DNA from: Corynebacterium variabile
GTDB lineage: Bacteria; Actinomycetota; Actinomycetes; Mycobacteriales; Mycobacteriaceae
Assembly: GCF_006539825.1 (NCBI RefSeq)
Contig: NZ_BJNT01000003.1
Span: 62,001-126,000 of the forward strand
Length of the DNA stretch: 64,000 bases
Reading direction: 5' to 3'
Below are positions 43,828 through 53,031 of the stretch, in pieces. Position 1 is the stretch's first letter; every line of letters starts with the position of its first letter. Both the position numbers and the translations under genes were made by a program. The notes under the pieces were generated by a model. The model worked only from the letters and a program-made list of their open reading frames with translations. It ran no database searches and was not told the origin of the DNA.

Positions 43828-45747
43828 CTACGAGCCGCTGTTCTGCAGGGTGGTGGCCGCCCGCTCGTGACGGGCACGTTCGACAGCCGGGTCAGGGACC
43901 GGGATCGCCGAGAGCAGCTTCTTCGTGTACTCGTGCTGCGGGTGGTCGAAGACCTCGTCGGTGTCTCCCTGTTCCACGAACTCGCCCTTGTACATCACCG
44001 CGACGCGGTCCGAGAGGTGCCGGATGACCGAGAGGTCGTGGGCGACGAAGAGGAAGGAGATGCCGAGGCGTCGTTTGAGGTCGTTGAGCAGGTTGAGGAC
44101 GCCGGCCTGGATCGAGACATCCAGTGCGGAGACCGGCTCGTCGAGGACGATGAGCTTGGGGTTGGTCGCCAGTGCGCGGGCCAGGCCGATGCGCTGGCGC
44201 TGACCGCCGGAGAACTGGCCGGGGAACCGGTCGGGCTGGTCGGGGTCCAGGCCCACCAGCCCCATCATCTCGGTGACGCGGTCGTCGACATCCCCCTCGT
44301 AACCGAGGGAATGCAGTGGCTCGGCGATGATCTCCTTGATGGTCATCCGCGGATCCAGCGAGCTCATCGGGTCCTGGAAGACGATCTGGATGTCCTTGCG
44401 GACCGCGCGGCGTTCACGGTTGCTCATGGACCCGGCGTCCTTCCCACCGAGGAGGATGGTCGTGTCCTCCGGCGGGGTGAGGTCCATGATCTAGAGCAGG
44501 GTGGTGGTCTTTCCGGAGCCGGATTCTCCGACGATGGCCATGCACTCCCCCGCCCGGACCTCGAAGGTGAGACCCTTGACGGCGTCCACCGTACCGATGC
44601 GGCGCTTGACAAGGGCACCCTTGACCAGGGGGAAGGACTTGTGGAGATTGGTTACTTCCAGGGTCTGGTCGCGCTCCTCACGCGGGACACCGGCGTACAT
44701 GTCCGCCGGAAGTGTGGGCGCGGCGAAGAGATCCTTGCCGTCGAGCTTTCCGCCGGAGATCTCCTCGGAGCGGATGCACGCGGTGGCCCGTTCCGGGGCG
44801 TTCGCCAGGGCCGTCAGCTCCGGCTCACCGTCGAGGCAGGCGTCGGTGGCCACCGGACACCGCGGCGCGAAGGTGCAGGCGTGGGGCAGGTCGACCAGGG
44901 ACGGCGGGGTGCCGGTGATCGGGGTGAGCGATTCGGTGGCCGGCCGGTCGACCCGCGGCGTGGAGCCGAGGAGACCGACGGTGTAGGGCATCTTCGGTTC
45001 GGTGAACAGGGCGTCCACCCCTGCCCGCTCGACCGGTCGCCCGGCGTACATCACCATGACGTCGTCGGCGGTGCCGGCGACGACGCCCATGTCGTGGGTG
45101 ATCATGATCGTCGCCGCGCCGGTCTCCCGCTGGGCCAGTCGGATGACGTCGAGCACCTGGGCCTGGACGGTCACGTCGAGCGCGGTGGTCGGCTCGTCGG
45201 CGATGAGGACGCGGGGGTTGTTCGCGATCGCGATGGCGATGACCGCGCGTTGGCGCATGCCGCCGGAGAACTCATGCGGGAACGATCGGACACGCTTGTC
45301 CGGTTCCGGGATACCGACCAGGTCGAGCAGCTCGACGGCCTGCTTCCAGGCCGCAGACTTCGACACGTTCTGGTGGCAGAGGATCGCCTCGACGATCTGG
45401 TCGCCGACGGTGAAGACCGGGGTCAGGGCAGTCAGCGGATCCTGGAAGATCATGCCGATGCCGTTGCCGCGGATGTCGCACATCTCGCGGTCGGACATAC
45501 CGACGAGTTCGCGGCCGTCGTAGGTGATCGACCCGGTGATCTTCGCGTAGTCCGGGAGCAGGCCCATCGCGGCCATGGAGGTGACGGACTTGCCGGAGCC
45601 GGACTCGCCGACGATGCCGAGGGCGCGGCCCCGGTAGAGGTCGAAACTGACGCCACGGACGGCGTTGACCGTGCCGGCCTCCGAGGGGAAGGAAACGGAG
45701 AGGTCACGGACCGAGAGGACGGGGGTGTCTGTGCTGGTGCCGGTCAT
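43828..45747 (-). pseudogene. Fused OppD-OppF ATPase interrupted by an in-frame amber codon
   Basis: NBD1 (to about residue 260) is complete: GESGSGKSVTSMAAMG, FSGGMRQRAVIAIA, VLIADEPTTALDVT, plus the Cys-rich oligopeptide ATPase tail HACTFAPRCP. NBD2 begins with GESGSGKTTTLL, then TAG at 44491-44493, and continues in the same frame with IMDLTPPED, QIVFQDPMSSLDPR, FSGGQRQRIGLARAL, LIVLDEPVSALDVS and VAHDLSVI. Family members usually read LLEIM here, so GAG to TAG is the likely change. An ATG at 44487 could restart translation, but that fragment lacks Walker A. Flanking genes overlap by four bases as in an intact operon. Confidence 0.85.
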
Positions 45748-46676
45748 GCTCGGCCTCCTGCCGAAGAGTTGGGGTCGAGGGCGGCACGCAGGCCGTCGGA
45801 GATGAAGGCGATGGACACCGTGAGCAGGGTCAGCGCTCCCGCCGGGAACCAGAACTGCCAGGGAGCGGCAGTGAGGTTGCCGGTGCCGACCTGCAGGAGG
45901 GTACCGAGGGAGACATCCGGCAGTTTCACACCGAGGCCCAGGAAGGACAGGCCCGTCTCGCTGGCGATGGTGGAGACGACAGCGAGGGTGAACTGGATGA
46001 CCAGCAGGGAGCCGATGTTCGGGATCATGTGGCGGACAATGGTGCGGGCCCTGCTGACGCCCATGTAGCCGGCGGCGCGGATGTAGTCGTTCTCGCGGAC
46101 CGACAGCGCCATCGACCAGATCACGCGGGCCGCCATCATCCAGCCGAAGACGATGAGCACCAGGGTCAGGGCCTTCCAGTCACCGCCGGAGCCACCGACA
46201 ATGAGTGCGATGAAGAGGAAGGACGGCACGGCGAGCAGCAGGTGGATGATCCACAGCAGGAGTTTCTCGACGCGTCCGCCGTAGAGCGCCATTCCGGTGC
46301 CGATCAGGGCAGAGATGATCGTGGTACCGAAGGCGACGAGCAGGGCGATGGTCAGCGACCGGCCGAGGCCGTGGACGGTCTGCGCGAAGAGGTCGTTGCC
46401 GGCGTCCGTGGTACCGAACCAGTGTTCACCGGAAGGCTCGGTCGAGAGGTTGAGGAAGTCGGGGTCACTGTAGGACCACTTCGTCAGGTGCGGCCCGACA
46501 ACGGCGGCCAGGACAAGGAAGACGAAGATCACCACGCCGACGACCGCCATCCTGTTCCGCAGGAACCGGCGGACGTAGAGCATGGTCTTGCTGGTGCCGC
46601 GGCGCTTCGCCACAGTGACCGGGGGCTCCTGCGGGTCCGGGGCAGAGGCCGCGTCCTGGAGATTCTGGATGGTCAT
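45744..46676 (-). CDS. Peptide ABC transporter permease, OppC type
   Basis: The 310-aa permease has an N-terminal cytoplasmic tail, six predicted helices and the EAA-type loop AAGYMGVSRARTIVRHMIPN that docks the ATPase. HWFGTTDAGNDLFAQTVHG after the first helix is typical of DppC/OppC. It overlaps the ATPase gene by four bases and follows the OppB-type gene by one base. Its own frame is intact. Confidence 0.9.
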   Translation of the reverse strand: MTIQNLQDAASAPDPQEPPVTVAKRRGTSKTMLYVRRFLRNRMAVVGVVIFVFLVLAAVVGPHLTKWSYSDPDFLNLSTEPSGEHWFGTTDAGNDLFAQTVHGLGRSLTIALLVAFGTTIISALIGTGMALYGGRVEKLLLWIIHLLLAVPSFLFIALIVGGSGGDWKALTLVLIVFGWMMAARVIWSMALSVRENDYIRAAGYMGVSRARTIVRHMIPNIGSLLVIQFTLAVVSTIASETGLSFLGLGVKLPDVSLGTLLQVGTGNLTAAPWQFWFPAGALTLLTVSIAFISDGLRAALDPNSSAGGRA

Positions 46677-46677
46677 G

Positions 46678-47637
46678 TCAGTTCACCCGCACTCTCGGGT
46701 CGAGGATGACGACAAGGATGTCGGAGAGCACCGCACCGAGCGCGGTGGCGACCGCCCCGAAGGCGGCGACGGCGACGGCTCCGTTGACGTCGTTTCTGGT
46801 GATGGTGTCGATCGTGTACTGACCCATGCCGTTCCACCCGAAGATCTTCTCGGTCATGATGGCTCCGACGAAGATGCCGGGGATGGAGAAGGCGACGTTG
46901 GTGTCGACCGGGATCAGCGAAGTCCGCAGCGCGTGACGGCGGATGGCCTTGCCGCGGCCCAGGCCCTTGGCCCGGGCAGTACGGACGTAGTCTGCACCGA
47001 GATTGTCGAGCAGCAGGCTGCGCTGCAGCATGTGGTAGGTGGCGTAGGTGATGATCACCAGGGAGATGGTCGGGAGAATCAGATGCTGTGCGACGTCGAC
47101 GAGCACGGGGAAGAACCCGTGGACGTCGGAGTTCCTGGATCCGGTGACGTAGAAGATGCGGCTGTCGGAGGTGTCGTTGATCCACCGGCCGACAGTGACC
47201 ACGGCGACGGAGACGACGACGACGTGGAGGTTCAGGGTGACGATCGAGATACCCTGCCAGACACGATCACCGACCTTGTACTGGCGGGAGGCGGTGTAGA
47301 CGCCGACGGCGACACCGATGACCACGGAGAGGATCGTCGCCAGCAGCAGCAACTGGGCGGAAGTCCACATCCGGTAACCGACCTGCTCGTTGACGGAGTC
47401 TCCGATCGGAGAAGTCCCCCAGTCCCAGTGGAGGACCACCCCGGTGATCCAGGACCACCACCGTTCCAGCAGAGGCTGGTTCGGGCTGAGGTTCAGCGGT
47501 GTGAGAATATCGTCGATCTGTTCCGGCGACATCGGAGGACGCCGACCGACATAATTCGACCGTGGATCAAGGAAGGTAGCGGCCAGGAACCAGGCGAGAT
47601 TCGTCGCGATGACGATCACGCCCAACCAGGTGGCCAC
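46678..47637 (-). CDS. Peptide ABC transporter permease, OppB type, with amber in its likely seventh codon
   Basis: The 319-aa open part covers the full permease core: FLDPRSNYVGRRPP, the WDWGTSPIGDSVNEQ loop, helices, and the docking loop YVRTARAKGLGRGKAIRRHA. The natural start is probably the ATG at 47661, giving MLRYIL, then TAG at 47641-47643, then SVATWLGV in the same frame. The visible GTG start at 47637 therefore lies just after an amber codon and has no good ribosome site. Restart there would lose only about eight residues, so activity is not excluded. It is the first gene of the operon. Confidence 0.8.
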   Translation of the reverse strand: MATWLGVIVIATNLAWFLAATFLDPRSNYVGRRPPMSPEQIDDILTPLNLSPNQPLLERWWSWITGVVLHWDWGTSPIGDSVNEQVGYRMWTSAQLLLLATILSVVIGVAVGVYTASRQYKVGDRVWQGISIVTLNLHVVVVSVAVVTVGRWINDTSDSRIFYVTGSRNSDVHGFFPVLVDVAQHLILPTISLVIITYATYHMLQRSLLLDNLGADYVRTARAKGLGRGKAIRRHALRTSLIPVDTNVAFSIPGIFVGAIMTEKIFGWNGMGQYTIDTITRNDVNGAVAVAAFGAVATALGAVLSDILVVILDPRVRVN

Positions 47638-47886
47638 GCTCTACAGAATGTATCTGAGCATGTTGTGGGCAGTCTTCCGGGAGAGGCTGGAATGTGGTGG
47701 GCCGCGGTCAACGGCCTGTCGACGGTGGTCACCCGCCATTCACACCCCAGCAGATTCAGTGTGTTCCCTGGAATCTAGCAGCAAATCCACATACTGACAC
47801 CCCCAAACACGTAAATACCCGGTTACCTATTTTTTCAGTACTGTTACCCCCGGATTCGAGATACCTTGTCCGTTCCGGATTCGGCT

Positions 47887-50682
47887 CTAGAGCTTCTCCA
47901 TCGGGACTCCACCGATCAGCATGAGCCGAACCGTTCCACTGGCTCCGAAGTCGATGGTGGCGGTGGCGCGCACCCCGGACCCGTCGACGGTCTTGACCGT
48001 GCCGAGCCCGTACTTGTCGTGGTTGACCCGGTCCCCCACGGCCAGTTCCAGTGGCTTCCCGCCGGACAGTGGCGAGGACGGTGCCTTGCGCCTGGGGGCG
48101 GGAGAGGACGACTGGCGGGAACCGTAACCGGACCCGCCGCCGTAGCCGCCACCGAAGCCTCCACCACCGAAGCTCGTACCGTCGGCGTAACCACCGGAGG
48201 TCGACGACCCCCAGCCACCACCCCAGGACGGAGTCGGCTCCTCACGGATCCAGTCGATGAGTTCACCGGGGATCTCGTCAAGGAAGCGCGAGGGCGGATT
48301 GTTGGCGGGCGTCCCCCAGGATGACCGCGTCACCGCGCGCGAGAGATACAGCCGCTGACGGGCACGCGTGATGCCGACATAGGCCAGACGCCGTTCCTCG
48401 GACAGTTCGGTGGGATCGCCCAGTGCACGCTGGTGCGGGAACTGGCCGTCCTCCCACCCGGTGAGGAAGACCACCGGGAATTCCAGCCCCTTGGCGGTGT
48501 GCAGGGTCATCAGCGTGATGAGTTCCTGCTCCTCACCGGGAATCTGGTCCGCGTCCGCGACCAGGCTGACGCGTTCCAGGAATGCCTGGAGGCTGCCCGG
48601 TGCCGGCTCGCCCTCGGAGAGCACGGCGTCCGCGGCAGCATCTGCGTCAGATGCAGCGCCACTCTCCTGCTGCGCCGCGGTACCACCTGCAGTGTCCGGC
48701 ATCGCCTCATAGGCGGCGAGATTCGCGGCCTCCTGGGAGAACTCATGGCCGACGGAGACCAGCTCATGGAGGTTGTCGAGCCGGGAGCCGTCCTGCGGAT
48801 CGTTCGATTTCTCCAGTTCCGTGGTGTAGCCCGTGCGGTCCAGGACGTCACGGATCACCGCGCCCAGATCGGGGATCTCCAGGGAGGATCCGTCGGACGC
48901 CTCCATGACATGGCCGGGCAGATCCTCGCGCAGACCGTCCATGAGCTCCAGGAACCCGGCGATGGCGTTGCGTCCCCGGGAACTCAGGCCCGGCACCTCG
49001 CCGGCCGCCGCGGCACGCAGACCACCGGCGAAGCTGAGGTCCATGTTCTCGGCGTGCACGCTGACCTGCGAAATCGCCCGGTCGCCGATACCGCGGCGCG
49101 GGGTGTTGATGATGCGGCGCAGGCCCATCGTGTCCTCGGCGTTGTCGAGGACCTTGAGGTATGCCACCACATCCCGGATCTCCCGTCGTTCGTAGAACCG
49201 CGTACCACCGACGACCTTGTAGGGCAGGCCCGAACGCACGAGCACATCCTCGACCACGCGCGAGGAGTTGTTCGTCCGGTACATCACCGCGATATCGCCG
49301 TAGGTGGCGTCCCCGTCGTCGACGAGCTGGTCGATGGTCTGGGCGATGAACCGGGCCTCGTCATGCTCGTTGTCGGCGACGTAACCGCCGATCAGCGGGC
49401 CGTCACCCGAATCCGTCCACAGCTTCTTCTCGCGGCGCCCCTGGTTCCGGGCGATGACGGCGTTCGCCGCCGAGAGGATGTTCTGGGTGGAGCGGTAGTT
49501 CTGTTCCAGAAGGATCGTCTCGGCATGCGGGTAGTCGCGCTCGAACTCCTCGATATTCCGGATCGTCGCACCACGGAAGGCGTAGATCGACTGGTCCGCG
49601 TCACCGACCACGCACAGTTCGCCGGCACCCGGCCCCTCCCCCACGAGCGTGGAAACCAGCACGTACTGGGCGTGGTTGGTGTCCTGGTACTCGTCGACGA
49701 GCACATGGCGGAACCGGCGGCGGTAATGGTCTGCCACCGCCGGGTTGGCCTGCAGCATCCAGACGACCTCGCCGATGAGATCGTCGAAGTCCACGGCGTT
49801 CGATTCACGCAGCCGCGCCTGGTAGTCGCGGTAGACCAGGGCGATCTGCTCGCGGTGCCGGTTGCCGTCCTCCTGCGTCTCCTTCAGCGCCTCGGCCGGC
49901 CCCTGCAGTTCGTTCTTCCAGTTGGAGATGATGCTGAGCACCGCGCGCGGAGCGAACTCCTTGAGGTCGCAGTCGTGGTCCTTGAGCACCATGGTGATCA
50001 GACGCTTCTGGTCATCCGAGTCATAGATGGTGAAATTGGTGTTCAGCCCCTCGATGAGCTGAGCATTCGCCCGAAGGATACGGACACACAGGGAGTGGAA
50101 GGTGGACAGCCACATCCGCTCGGCGACCGGGCCGACCAGATCGGTGACACGTTCGCGCATCTCCGCGGCGGCCTTGTTGGTGAAGGTGATCGCCAGAATC
50201 TGCCAGGGCGCGACACCGTGGGCGAGCAGCCACGCCACCCGTCGGGTGAGCACACTGGTCTTGCCGGAACCGGCGCCGGCGACGATGAGCAGCGGCGACC
50301 CGTGGTGGACCACGGCGGCACGCTGGGCCGGGTTCAGCCCGGCAAGCAGCTCCTCTTCACGGGCTGCCAGCCCGTTGCCACCCCCGGTGCGCAGGGACGC
50401 CGGAGCGGTCGCCCGCTGCGGCGCGGACGTTGCACCGGCACTCCCCGAGGTCATGTCCGGGGAGTGCGGCTCCGGCGGCAGTTCGGGCAGTGGGGCGAGG
50501 TGGGCGACCGAGACAGCGAAGTCCGCCGCGAAACCGTTGAGCAGGTCACCGGCGTCGTCCGGGGGCAGGTCCTCCTCCGGCGGGGCGTCCCATCCTGCGT
50601 CCTGCCCGGACTCGTCCGGAAAGGCGTCCTCAGGGAACGGGATCTGCCCGTCGAAGGGGTTGTCGGACATGCCCTGGTTCAC
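47887..50682 (-). CDS. pcrA: ATP-dependent DNA helicase PcrA/UvrD
   Basis: The 931-aa superfamily 1 helicase acts in nucleotide excision repair and replication-fork maintenance. It shows LNPAQRAAVVHHGSPLLIV, Walker A AGAGSGKTSVLTRRVAWL, LVDEYQDTNHAQY, VVGDADQSIYAFRGATIRNI, LEQNYRSTQNIL, TLHTAKGLEFPVVF and EERRLAYVGITRARQRLYL. The N-terminal ~105 residues are an acidic, Pro-rich extension, and a Gly/Ser/Tyr-rich stretch precedes the C-terminal Tudor-like VGDRVNHDKYGLGTV segment. It is divergent from the chorismate mutase gene. Confidence 0.94.
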   Translation of the reverse strand: MNQGMSDNPFDGQIPFPEDAFPDESGQDAGWDAPPEEDLPPDDAGDLLNGFAADFAVSVAHLAPLPELPPEPHSPDMTSGSAGATSAPQRATAPASLRTGGGNGLAAREEELLAGLNPAQRAAVVHHGSPLLIVAGAGSGKTSVLTRRVAWLLAHGVAPWQILAITFTNKAAAEMRERVTDLVGPVAERMWLSTFHSLCVRILRANAQLIEGLNTNFTIYDSDDQKRLITMVLKDHDCDLKEFAPRAVLSIISNWKNELQGPAEALKETQEDGNRHREQIALVYRDYQARLRESNAVDFDDLIGEVVWMLQANPAVADHYRRRFRHVLVDEYQDTNHAQYVLVSTLVGEGPGAGELCVVGDADQSIYAFRGATIRNIEEFERDYPHAETILLEQNYRSTQNILSAANAVIARNQGRREKKLWTDSGDGPLIGGYVADNEHDEARFIAQTIDQLVDDGDATYGDIAVMYRTNNSSRVVEDVLVRSGLPYKVVGGTRFYERREIRDVVAYLKVLDNAEDTMGLRRIINTPRRGIGDRAISQVSVHAENMDLSFAGGLRAAAAGEVPGLSSRGRNAIAGFLELMDGLREDLPGHVMEASDGSSLEIPDLGAVIRDVLDRTGYTTELEKSNDPQDGSRLDNLHELVSVGHEFSQEAANLAAYEAMPDTAGGTAAQQESGAASDADAAADAVLSEGEPAPGSLQAFLERVSLVADADQIPGEEQELITLMTLHTAKGLEFPVVFLTGWEDGQFPHQRALGDPTELSEERRLAYVGITRARQRLYLSRAVTRSSWGTPANNPPSRFLDEIPGELIDWIREEPTPSWGGGWGSSTSGGYADGTSFGGGGFGGGYGGGSGYGSRQSSSPAPRRKAPSSPLSGGKPLELAVGDRVNHDKYGLGTVKTVDGSGVRATATIDFGASGTVRLMLIGGVPMEKL

Positions 50683-50771
50683 TGTGCGGTGCTCCTCGTC
50701 AGCTGTATTTCACGGCCCTGTGTTCGGGTCTTGTCCACCCTACAACCCGTGCGGACGTAGAATTACCGACC

Positions 50772-51107
50772 ATGAGCGAACCTTCGAAGGGGCCGGAGAA
50801 TGAGGCCGTGAACTCCGCCGCCGAATCGACACTGAGCAGCGGTACCGATGATCCCCTGTCGGACGCCGAGATCCAGGCCTACCGCCTGGAGATCAACGAG
50901 CTTGACCGCACGATCATCGAGGCGGCGGCGCGCCGCTCCGAGGTGTCCCGCATCATCGGGAAGACGCGCAAGGCGTCCGGGGGCACGAAGCTGGTCTACG
51001 CACGCGAGACCGCGATCCTCAACGAGTACCGGGACGCCCTGGGCCAGGAAGGCGTGGCCATCGCCAACGCCCTGCTGCAGCTCGGCCGCGGCCGACTCGG
51101 GCAGTAA
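50772..51107 (+). CDS. Chorismate mutase (AroQ class)
   Basis: The 111-aa all-helical enzyme converts chorismate to prephenate for Phe and Tyr synthesis. After a 30-residue acidic tail, the mutase core reads INELDRTIIEAAARRSEVSR, IIGKTRKASGG and VYARETAILNEYRDALG; the Arg and Lys residues are those expected in the active site. Actinobacterial mutases of this size act in complex with DAHP synthase. It is divergent from pcrA over 89 nt. Confidence 0.88.
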   Translation: MSEPSKGPENEAVNSAAESTLSSGTDDPLSDAEIQAYRLEINELDRTIIEAAARRSEVSRIIGKTRKASGGTKLVYARETAILNEYRDALGQEGVAIANALLQLGRGRLGQ

Positions 51108-51156
51108 CCGCCCGGTCCCCCACCGGACTCGCGGTCGGTCCTGTTCAGGCCGTAGT

Positions 51157-52002
51157 TCAGGCCAGGTGGAATCCGGCGCCGACACCACCGGCGGCGTCCA
51201 TCTCCGCGGCGACGGAGTCCCAGGTGGAGACGAACACGGGGGAATGTGCCGCGCCCTGCAGCGGGGTCACGCAGGCCGGCACGGAGGACAGGCCGCCGCT
51301 GAGGACGCCGACCAGACGGTTGCCGGCGTAGACCGGAGCCCCGGAGTCGCCGTGGGCCGCGCACAGGTGGGTGGCCAGGTCATCGCCGACCTGCATCACG
51401 GCAGGGCCGCAGCTCGTGCCGGTGGTGATACCGGTCTTGCACACGGTGGTGGGGGCACCGCCGCCGAGCGTGGAGAGCGAGGCGTTGTTGTAGGTGTTCG
51501 TCACCCGGGCGTTCCCGTTGAGCAGGATGATGCCGTTGTCCTGGGCGCCACCACGGACATAGGTGCCGATGAGGGTGCCGTCGGGGTCGTCTCCGGAGCG
51601 GACCTCGTCACCGGCGACACCGCAGTGGCCGGCGGTGATCGCCACGGCGTTGCCGGCGGCGTCGTAACCGGCGACGGCCGCGGTACACAGGGATTCCCCG
51701 ACGACCAGCGGGGTCGAGGGGCCGACGAGGACCGAGGGACGGATGGACTCCGCCTCATCGGGGACGCCGGGCGAGGTGAAGTAGGCGCCGGGCACCCGGT
51801 GAGGGCCGGGTTCACCGGTGACGGTGAGGAACGCGTCTACGGGGTCGATGGTCTGAGCTCCGGCGGTGGCCGGGGAGGCACCGAACATGCCCGCAGCCAG
51901 CAGCGCGGAGGCGCCGACGGCGCGGCGTCCTGCCGGACGGGAGGAGGAGAAGACGGAACGCATTGCGGAGAGTGCCCGGTAGGGGCGGAAGTGACGCGGC
52001 AT
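51157..52002 (-). CDS. Secreted chymotrypsin-like (S1) protease
   Basis: The 281-aa product has a signal peptide with an RR pair (PAGRRAVGASALLAAGMFG) ending near TAGAQ, so Sec or Tat export is possible. The mature domain shows His126 in ITAGHC, a likely Asp155 in AQDNGII, and Ser220 in HGDSGAP, plus paired cysteines expected of exported proteases. An internal ATG at 51963 could be the true start. Targets are unknown. It is divergent from the fructose operon. Confidence 0.83.
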   Translation of the reverse strand: MPRHFRPYRALSAMRSVFSSSRPAGRRAVGASALLAAGMFGASPATAGAQTIDPVDAFLTVTGEPGPHRVPGAYFTSPGVPDEAESIRPSVLVGPSTPLVVGESLCTAAVAGYDAAGNAVAITAGHCGVAGDEVRSGDDPDGTLIGTYVRGGAQDNGIILLNGNARVTNTYNNASLSTLGGGAPTTVCKTGITTGTSCGPAVMQVGDDLATHLCAAHGDSGAPVYAGNRLVGVLSGGLSSVPACVTPLQGAAHSPVFVSTWDSVAAEMDAAGGVGAGFHLA

Positions 52003-52097
52003 GCCCTCAATCTACCGCCATTGTGATTTCCCACCCCTACCCCCGAATTTTCGGGGCATACAGACCACCCCCGAATGGGAGGCACATGCCCGTTCGC

Positions 52098-52117
52098 GAC
52101 CGTTTATGACCATTTAC
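52098..52117 (+). promoter_or_regulatory. Tandem 10-bp direct repeat upstream of fruR
   Basis: GACCGTTTAT and GACCATTTAC are adjacent and match in eight of ten positions. They end 23 nt before the -35 box at 52141. DeoR-family regulators often bind direct repeats, so this is a candidate FruR operator. Confidence 0.35.
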
Positions 52118-52140
52118 CCCTGAATACCGGCAATTATCCC

Positions 52141-52169
52141 TTGACTCACCACACATTCCCACAGATAAT
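52141..52169 (+). promoter_or_regulatory. Promoter of the fruR-fruK-fruA operon
   Basis: TTGACT at 52141-52146 and GATAAT at 52164-52169 are separated by exactly 17 bp, close to the vegetative sigma consensus. The transcript would start near 52176 with a leader of about 60 nt before fruR. Confidence 0.65.
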
Positions 52170-52236
52170 CACCCCTGAGAGCTTTCCATCAAGGAAGCAC
52201 TCGTCTGCCCACTGACCGGAACGGAGGTCACGCCCG

Positions 52237-53031
52237 GTGTACGCGACACTTCGACAGGACATCATCGCCGAGGAGATCAACTCCCACGGCGCCATGACTG
52301 TCGCCGAACTCGCGGAGAAGCACGGCGTCTCCGCCGAGACCGTCCGCCGGGACCTCGACGTGCTGGAGAAGTCCCGGCGCGTCTCCCGGGTCCACGGCGG
52401 CGCGGTGCCCTGGCTGCAGGGACAGCGCCGCACGGGAACGGGCACCAGCAGCAGCGGTACCGAGACCGCCGTCTCCGAGCGGCAGACTTCCGCACGTGAG
52501 GCCAAGGAACGGATCGCCATCGCCGCCGCTGGACTCCTGCCGACGACCGGTTCCGTGATCGTGGACGCCGGCACCACCACGGTGCTGCTGGCCGACCCGA
52601 TCCTCAACCACCCGGACCTCGCCGTGGTGACGAACTCGCTGATGCTCGCCCACCGGCTCTCCGCAGCGGACCACCGTCTGCTGCGGATGGTCGGTGGCCG
52701 GGTCAGGGGCGTCACCCAGGCGGTCGTCGGGGCGGACGCCGTCGCGGACTTCGAACGGTTGCGTGCCGATGTCGCCTTCCTCGGCGCCAACGGCGTGACC
52801 GCCGGATTCGGCCTGTCCACCCCCGATCCGTCGGAGGGACAGACGAAGACGGCGATGGCCCGCTCGGCGCGTCGTCGCGTCGCCCTGGTGGACGCCACCA
52901 AGCTCGGCGAGGAACTGCTCTACTCCTTTGCCCGTCCCTCGGACATCGACATCCTCATCACCGACGCCCCGGAGGACCACCCGGTCGTCCGGGAGCTCAC
53001 TACCCACGGATTGGACGTGATTCACGCGTGA
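52237..53031 (+). CDS. fruR: DeoR family regulator of the fructose operon
   Basis: The 264-aa protein has an N-terminal DeoR helix-turn-helix (MTVAELAEKHGVSAETVRRDL, then RRVSRVHGGAV). A sugar-phosphate-binding domain follows, with IVDAGTTTVLLAD and NSLMLAHRLSAADHRLL. The start is a GTG with GGAGG upstream. It overlaps fruK by four bases (GTGA), so regulator and kinase are coupled. The effector is probably fructose-1-phosphate by analogy with other FruR proteins. Confidence 0.88.
   Translation: MYATLRQDIIAEEINSHGAMTVAELAEKHGVSAETVRRDLDVLEKSRRVSRVHGGAVPWLQGQRRTGTGTSSSGTETAVSERQTSAREAKERIAIAAAGLLPTTGSVIVDAGTTTVLLADPILNHPDLAVVTNSLMLAHRLSAADHRLLRMVGGRVRGVTQAVVGADAVADFERLRADVAFLGANGVTAGFGLSTPDPSEGQTKTAMARSARRRVALVDATKLGEELLYSFARPSDIDILITDAPEDHPVVRELTTHGLDVIHA

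Noticed and set aside
43564..46068. 834-codon plus-strand frame opposite the peptide transporter genes
   Set aside because: It is a shadow of the OppDF and OppC coding strand. Its length may partly reflect preserved codon bias there, not a second gene.
48433..50760. 775-codon plus-strand frame opposite pcrA
   Set aside because: All helicase motifs are on the minus strand; the opposite frame has no domain and an atypical Val/Gly/Arg composition.
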